Shown here piece by piece: positions 15,319 to 15,453 of a stretch of DNA of 15,453 bases. The notes below the pieces were generated by a model. The model saw only the letters and a program-made list of their open reading frames with translations. It did not search any database and was not told the origin of the DNA. Each line of letters begins with the position of its first letter. The first letter of the stretch is position 1. The DNA comes from an uncultured Clostridia bacterium (lineage in GTDB: Bacteria > Bacillota > Clostridia > UBA1381 > UMGS1253), in the NCBI GenBank assembly GCA_937892135.1, contig CALAUK010000018.1, forward strand, positions 1-15,453, written 5' to 3'. Position numbers and translations under genes: made by a program.

Positions 15319-15453
15319 ATGTCAGACCAACAAATAATAGAAGCCTTGATTGCTCGGGATGAGCGAGTGACTCAGCACTTCTTCTTTGGGAACTGCCGGC
15401 CGCTTTTCTTGAGTATCATTCGCTATGTGTTCTCATATGAGGTGGATTATGAT
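15319..15453 (+). CDS. RNA polymerase sigma-70 family factor, N-terminal part, cut by the window edge
   Basis: An open frame from ATG 15319 runs to the end of the window (45 codons). It reads MSDQQIIEALIARDERV, then FFFGNCRPLFLSIIRYVF, then YEVDYD. I recognise this as the opening of a Bacteroidetes (Bacteroides/Prevotella-type) sigma-70/ECF-like factor, whose region 2 continues with a DEFVNE-like helix beyond the edge. It starts 9 nt after the RyR-like frame on the same strand, so the two may be cotranscribed. There is no Shine-Dalgarno site, which is normal for Bacteroidetes but contrasts with every gene on the left. The evidence is short, but the residue pattern is distinctive. Confidence 0.6.
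   Translation, partial: MSDQQIIEALIARDERVTQHFFFGNCRPLFLSIIRYVFSYEVDYD

Overview
The window is mostly one stretch of low-GC, spore-forming Firmicutes DNA of the class Clostridia (about 1-14,250). Three things support this: a gpr germination protease gene, strong AGGAGG-type ribosome sites before nearly every gene, and AddAB in place of RecBCD. Codon use is consistent across this part, with CAG the usual glutamine codon. The last ~1.1 kb looks different, as described below.

Layout. On the minus strand, one promoter (10717-10745) appears to drive six tightly packed genes: a metal-motif-less M16 peptidase homologue, a catalytic M16 peptidase, lgt (GTG start), addB, addA, and a small acidic single-pass membrane protein (GTG start). 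Most junctions overlap by 8-11 nt or are 1-21 nt apart, so translational coupling is likely. The operon combines an M16 protease pair, lipoprotein maturation in the membrane, and double-strand-break repair. Upstream, gpr (minus) diverges from trmL (plus), which is followed by degV (plus). degV and the next minus-strand genes converge on a hairpin with T-runs on both sides (13140-13166). A holin-family membrane protein and a zinc amidase with all expected active-site residues form an overlapping lysis-type pair just beyond it.

Right end. A pyrE gene (14246-14818) is read toward the holin gene, but its codon use (CAA, AAA, AGA, ATT) differs from everything to its left. Its last 27 residues do not look like an orotate phosphoribosyltransferase C-terminus. 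Beyond it lie an RyR-domain-like fragment and the first 45 codons of a sigma-70 factor of a type I recognise from Bacteroidetes. The most economical reading is that DNA from two or three organisms is joined here, either by an assembly chimera or by recombination. Gene order right of about 14.25 kb should not be trusted as synteny until checked.

I see no CRISPR array, tRNA, rRNA, insertion sequence or integrase. I found no convincing new defence or other undescribed system. The most useful observations are the composite right end, the chimeric pyrE C-terminus, the stand-alone holin-amidase pair, and the M16 pair co-transcribed with lgt-addBA.
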